Shown one piece after another: positions 59,771 through 64,000 of a stretch of 64,000 nt of DNA; position 1 is the first letter of the stretch; the number at the start of each line of letters is the position of its first letter. Below the pieces are notes generated by a model. That model worked only from the letters and a program-made list of their open reading frames with translations, had not been told where the DNA came from and searched no databases. Source of the DNA: Chrysomallon squamiferum (taxonomy: Eukaryota; Mollusca; Gastropoda; Neomphalida; Peltospiridae); contig CM022671.1 in the NCBI GenBank assembly GCA_012295275.1, positions 19,648,456-19,712,455 of the forward strand, read 5' to 3'. A program made the position numbers and the translations under genes.

Positions 59771-62700
59771 GTTAAATCAAGGCATAAGTTCATACCCGTT
59801 AAATGTGTTTCTGTATTCATTATTACTGTTGTAAATTTGTCCTGAAATATATCATGACATACTTGCCCTAATCAATAATTATAATTTATTTTACTTAACT
59901 AATTTTGTATCCAGCATTGTTAGTAACAGTTAATGTTAGATTACAATTGCAGTTATTTTTATTCAAATAAGAATATCTTCATTAGGTTATTTAATTGAAT
60001 GGTATTTGACATTATTAACAATTAATGTTACTCAAGTCCAACTATCATCTGTGTTATAAGGATATCTTCATGCACTGTTTTAATTTGGTTAGTCAAATGC
60101 ATGTCTGACATTCGTATTAACAATTCATATTAGACCTGCTACTGTTTTCATCTCAGTGTTAAAAATACAGTATCAGATTATTTATCATACACAAGTAAGA
60201 ATATCCTCTTCCAGTTATTTTAGTTTAGTGTATTTGCCTGTTATCAATGAATATTATCATTTTAGAATTTTGTTTCAATAAATTAATTACTTAGTGACAA
60301 CTCACCAGTTTGTAATATGCAGTTACAGTATGTTGTAAGAATATAAGCAGGTGTATCATAATCTGAGCTACACAAGAAAGCATTTTCTCTCAAACAGTAA
60401 AATATATATTTTAAACCATAGTTAATACAAGATTGGAGACACTAAAGATAATTGATGGTTGTTTTTTGTTTTGTTTCTGAGCTCAGATATTTTTATCTTT
60501 TGCGTTAAGTGATAAGAACAAAAAGAACAACTTCAAAACTTGTATATATTTTAATGTCATTGAAATTGTTACTGCTGAAATATACTGAAAATGTATTAAA
60601 TTAAAGACAAAACAGTAAAAAATATTACGATATCAAATTATTTGTTTTAATTGCTAATAAAAATATTTTGAGTAAGTTTCAAGCTAATTTATTATTAATT
60701 AAGAAAATGTATTGTTATTATCATTGAGCATACCAACAGCCAAAAAATTTATGAATTATAATTAAAACAAAAAAAATAACATAGTAGTCACTGAAACAAA
60801 AGGGATAAATATTTATCTTATGTATTTATATAAGATTTTAATCCAGTGTGACATCCATTCAAAAAAGTATAAAATAAAAACATCTAACAAAAACCATTTA
60901 CCACAGAAATTAAGAAGTGATTTTAGAAATGATGTTGTATTTATTGTTTACAAATTTATTATTAAGAGAAAAAAAAAAAAAAAAAAAAAAAGGTATCTCG
61001 GTCATTCAAAATTGAACTAATTTATTAAAAATATCTGCACATCATATTAAAAATATTAACTGTTTTGAAAATAATTCTGTCAGGTGACAAAACAGTAAAG
61101 GTTTCAATCTTAAATACATTTTGCATATTTTCTTTATTTTTTACATTATCACAGATAACAAAGGAATCACCAGTACAACGAAAGGAATATTTCATTCTAA
61201 TTGAGGAAGCTTCCTTTTGTAATAAAATTAAAATCTTTCAGTCAGCCAGTCCATGTTAAATAAAATTCTAGCAACCATAAGCCAGCCTAATGTTCTTAAG
61301 ATCAGAGCACGACCTACGTTTATGACATTCTGTAAATCATAATATACTGTTAAGAATAAAATATGAACAAATAGGGTTCATACAAAAATGCTGATATTAC
61401 ATGATGCCAAATACAAAAAAGACTGGTAAAATAAAAATATAATTGCCTTAAAATGCACAAAGATTTATATCCACAATGAACTCCACTAAAACAACAATTC
61501 CAGTTTTAATAAAACCAACACAAAGACAATCTCTGGTTTGATGCTTGTTGAAACATTGTAATAACCACATAATGTTACCAACGTTAACAGTTTCAAATCC
61601 AAATTCGGTTGTATTAAATGTCTATTAAAATAACACTGGATGTAAGCACAGCCTTGTAAGATGACCTAGATTATATCTGCATTCTGAAACTGTGTACTTT
61701 ACTAAATTTCAAGCTCATTACCATTTTCTAAACAAATGGTTTTTTTTAAAAAGTATAAAGTGATCTCCTTAGTGGAGATATCAGATATAATCTATCCAAT
61801 AGTATTGTACTATTCTGACTATGAAATATGTTATCAACAAAAATTCTGATTTAAGAAGGACCACAAAATAAACATACTTTTTTAAAAATCACAGAATATA
61901 CTAAGGCAGTGTTTCAACTAAACAACAGCACCAACATTAATTTATTTGATAAATATGATTTGAAAAAAAAAGGATTTTAAAACAAAAACAAAAAAAACAT
62001 CAATAAATAAATAAAAATATTAAGGATTATAATAATTAAAAAAAAAGAAGACATGAAACTGAAATTTTGGTTTTGCCCACAGTGGAAAGCCTTACAACCA
62101 GCCTGCTTTATCCTCAGACCCCATCCACATTTGCAAAAACAATGTTGCTCATGACAATTACACAAAATAATGTGATTTTAACCTGGGTGTTCACTGTTTG
62201 AAATCTCACTTACAGGAACTAAGAACTGCTAACATGCACAAATCAGATTGACAACAGTATTCTGGCATACTGTTTGCCACTATAATAATATAGCTTTCTG
62301 AGGAATAATTAGTTTTCAGTATTTTCAAAGTTGATCGAAGTTGTGGATAACAAGCTGCAAATAACATAGGCTGACTGTGAATATCTAACATGAATACAAC
62401 TAGGTAAGAGACTACACTTGATTCTAATTTATGGATTGTGTTAGTACCAGAAACTGACAACATCACAAATTTCTGATTGGCAGTGACACATGAAAATAAA
62501 GCTAATCTGTAATTATTTATTATTGATTAATAAGTCAGTTTTGTTAATTTAATATCATTTTATAAATTATGTGATTGGATGTGTTGTTTATTTTCCAAAC
62601 TACAGGAGAAAGTATCATTAATTTATCATTAATTTTATTCTCAAACCATTCCTACAAATATATTCACAACCTCATTTTTTTCAAAGTTTCCCTGTACAAC

Positions 62701-63365
62701 ATTAATTATGTATCATGCATTAAAAAAATAATAATAAAAAAAAAAATAAAAAATTAAAAAAATAAAATCAATATAATGTGTAATAATTTTTTTCCTGAGA
62801 TGAAACATTTGAGATGATTTTAAAAATATGACAAGTCCTGCATAAAATTTTTAATGCTGGGCATTAATTTAAAAAAAAAAAATCATTTTTAATCACCATA
62901 CTCAAAAGAAGGGAATACCTACTTTTCAACCATGTCACCTTTACAGACAAATTATGGACAAATATCAAAAATGACCAGATAATTTTTGCCTAGGTCGGAA
63001 GGTTATATTTTTAAAATCTCCTTCATAAATAATATTGCTGAACTAGCATACAATCAGTATTATTTATTTCCTTGGAAGGCAAAGTTGCACTATCAAACCT
63101 CTTATTTCAATTCAGTGCAAACCAGAGTTTTCATGATAACTTAGTCACAGTGTAATAAATAATGTGTCTTTCAGACACATTAAGGAAAATCACACAGTGA
63201 AGTGAATAAATAAAGACCCAGAGGCAGAATTAAGCCTACTGATGACAAACCAAACACTAGGCCAATATACCAGTAGATCTAGTTATAAGATATAACTCAA
63301 TGAAAGCACTCTATTCAATCAAATAAATCTAGAATATAATTTTATATATATTTAAACAAGATGAA
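56685..63365. other. Facing 3' UTRs and spacer between kinase and makorin genes
   Basis: No further coding exon was recognised. AATAAA hexamers at 56729-56734 and 57752-57757 could end the kinase transcript. On minus, several AATAAA (TTTATT on plus, for example near 63064) could end the makorin transcript. Repeats include poly-T at 58029-58051, (GT)n/(AT)n at 59731-59769 and poly-A at 60969-60991. The small open frames have no recognised family. Confidence 0.5.
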
Positions 63366-63669
63366 CTACCAGAAATCCTCATCAGTATCATCCTCTGAGG
63401 AGCTATCCAGCATAAGATCTAGTAATAAATGTGATAAAAATTCTTCTTCAAGGATTAACAAGTTTGAGCGCTCATCTCTTTCCTCCAGGAAATCCCACAG
63501 ATGAATGTGCCGAACCAAGTCAAACTCTCCATCTGCATTTTTACGCTTCCTAACTGTTCTTGGCTGTGGAGAAGCTATCCTGCCATCAGGATAGGCATGT
63601 AGGTAGAAGCATTTCTCATTAAATGGACACTCACCACGACCTTCATCAAAATACCGACACGGTTTTTGA
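63366..63669 (-). CDS. MKRN: Makorin-type RING E3 ubiquitin ligase, last coding exon
   Basis: Read on minus, the exon starts after an acceptor (tttgtttcag, just above 63669) with the last base of a split codon, then runs 100 codons to TAG at 63366-63368. It carries the C-terminal CCCH zinc finger of makorins: [14 protein letters not shown], then [14 protein letters not shown], with the Cys and His ligands in the family spacing. A basic stretch (RTVRKRK), a [11 protein letters not shown] helix and an acidic tail ([12 protein letters not shown]) follow, as in MKRN1/MKRN2. The RING domain and earlier zinc fingers must lie beyond the window. Makorins attach ubiquitin to target proteins and bind RNA. 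Which paralogue it is cannot be decided from this exon. It faces the kinase gene tail to tail. Confidence 0.92.
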
Positions 63670-64000
63670 CTGAAACAAATACAAAAAACCTTTCTTTCCT
63701 TAACAGCAATTTGATGTAATTAAGTAAAGAGGTTGTATAGTGTAATTAATGTTTTTGATTCTGAAAATCAATATAAAAGATAAATAATGATTTTTTATAA
63801 TATTTTATTTATAAGACAATTACAGTGCTCCAATTGATAGTTTTACAGAAGGTCCATCTTTATTACAAATAAAGTAAGACCAATAATAAAATAAAATCTT
63901 AGTAATCCATGGAGGATGCCATTTTCTTTTCTTTCTTTCATGTTGTATTTGTTTATGTGTGTGTATATATATATATATATTTTTTTTTAATTCTCTTTTT
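63670..64000 (-). other. MKRN: Makorin intron (partial)
   Basis: The sequence before the minus-strand acceptor has no coding signal up to the window end. A short (GT)n/(AT)n run stands at about 63957-63980. Confidence 0.6.

Overview
This is a nuclear genomic window from an animal. It is very AT-rich, has long GT-AG introns and is saturated with simple repeats ((TTA)n, (CATA)n, (CA)n, (GA)n and poly-T). Three of its four genes have clear animal orthologues: a receptor-type guanylate cyclase, a TBK1/IKK-epsilon kinase and a makorin. The repeat style and the invertebrate-type receptor cyclase suggest a lophotrochozoan, perhaps a mollusc. That placement is inference; no species marker is visible.

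Layout. 1-6049 (+): the last seven exons of a membrane guanylate cyclase, covering the end of the coiled-coil linker and the whole catalytic domain. 6050-18886: about 12.8 kb with no supported gene, including a 4.2 kb decayed, G-poor, CA-rich satellite (10918-15097) and a hAT transposon remnant nested inside another inverted-repeat element (17397-18422). 18887-26656 (+): mitochondrial succinate-semialdehyde dehydrogenase in 11 exons, complete except for a one-base frameshift in exon 9. 26657-45409: mostly non-coding, with a MITE-like hAT element (37392-37890), a TA-flanked inverted-repeat element (38791-39437), a widely spaced inverted repeat pair and many microsatellites. 45410-56684 (+): a complete TBK1/IKK-epsilon-like kinase, with a 5' UTR reached through a splice acceptor and 18 coding exons giving 768 residues. 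56685-63365: AT-rich sequence, probably the two facing 3' UTRs and a spacer. 63366-63669 (-): the last exon of a makorin-type RING E3 ligase, convergent with the kinase gene.

The four genes do not form one pathway. They cover cGMP signalling, GABA-shunt catabolism, innate-immune/autophagy kinase signalling and ubiquitin ligation. Exon joins were checked by hand through codon phase and family motifs, and all phases agree except at the dehydrogenase exon 9. I found no convincing new gene system. The most checkable oddities are that frameshift, the G-poor satellite, the nested transposons, the tandem duplication in a kinase intron and a small CRE-containing candidate first exon near 10.8 kb.
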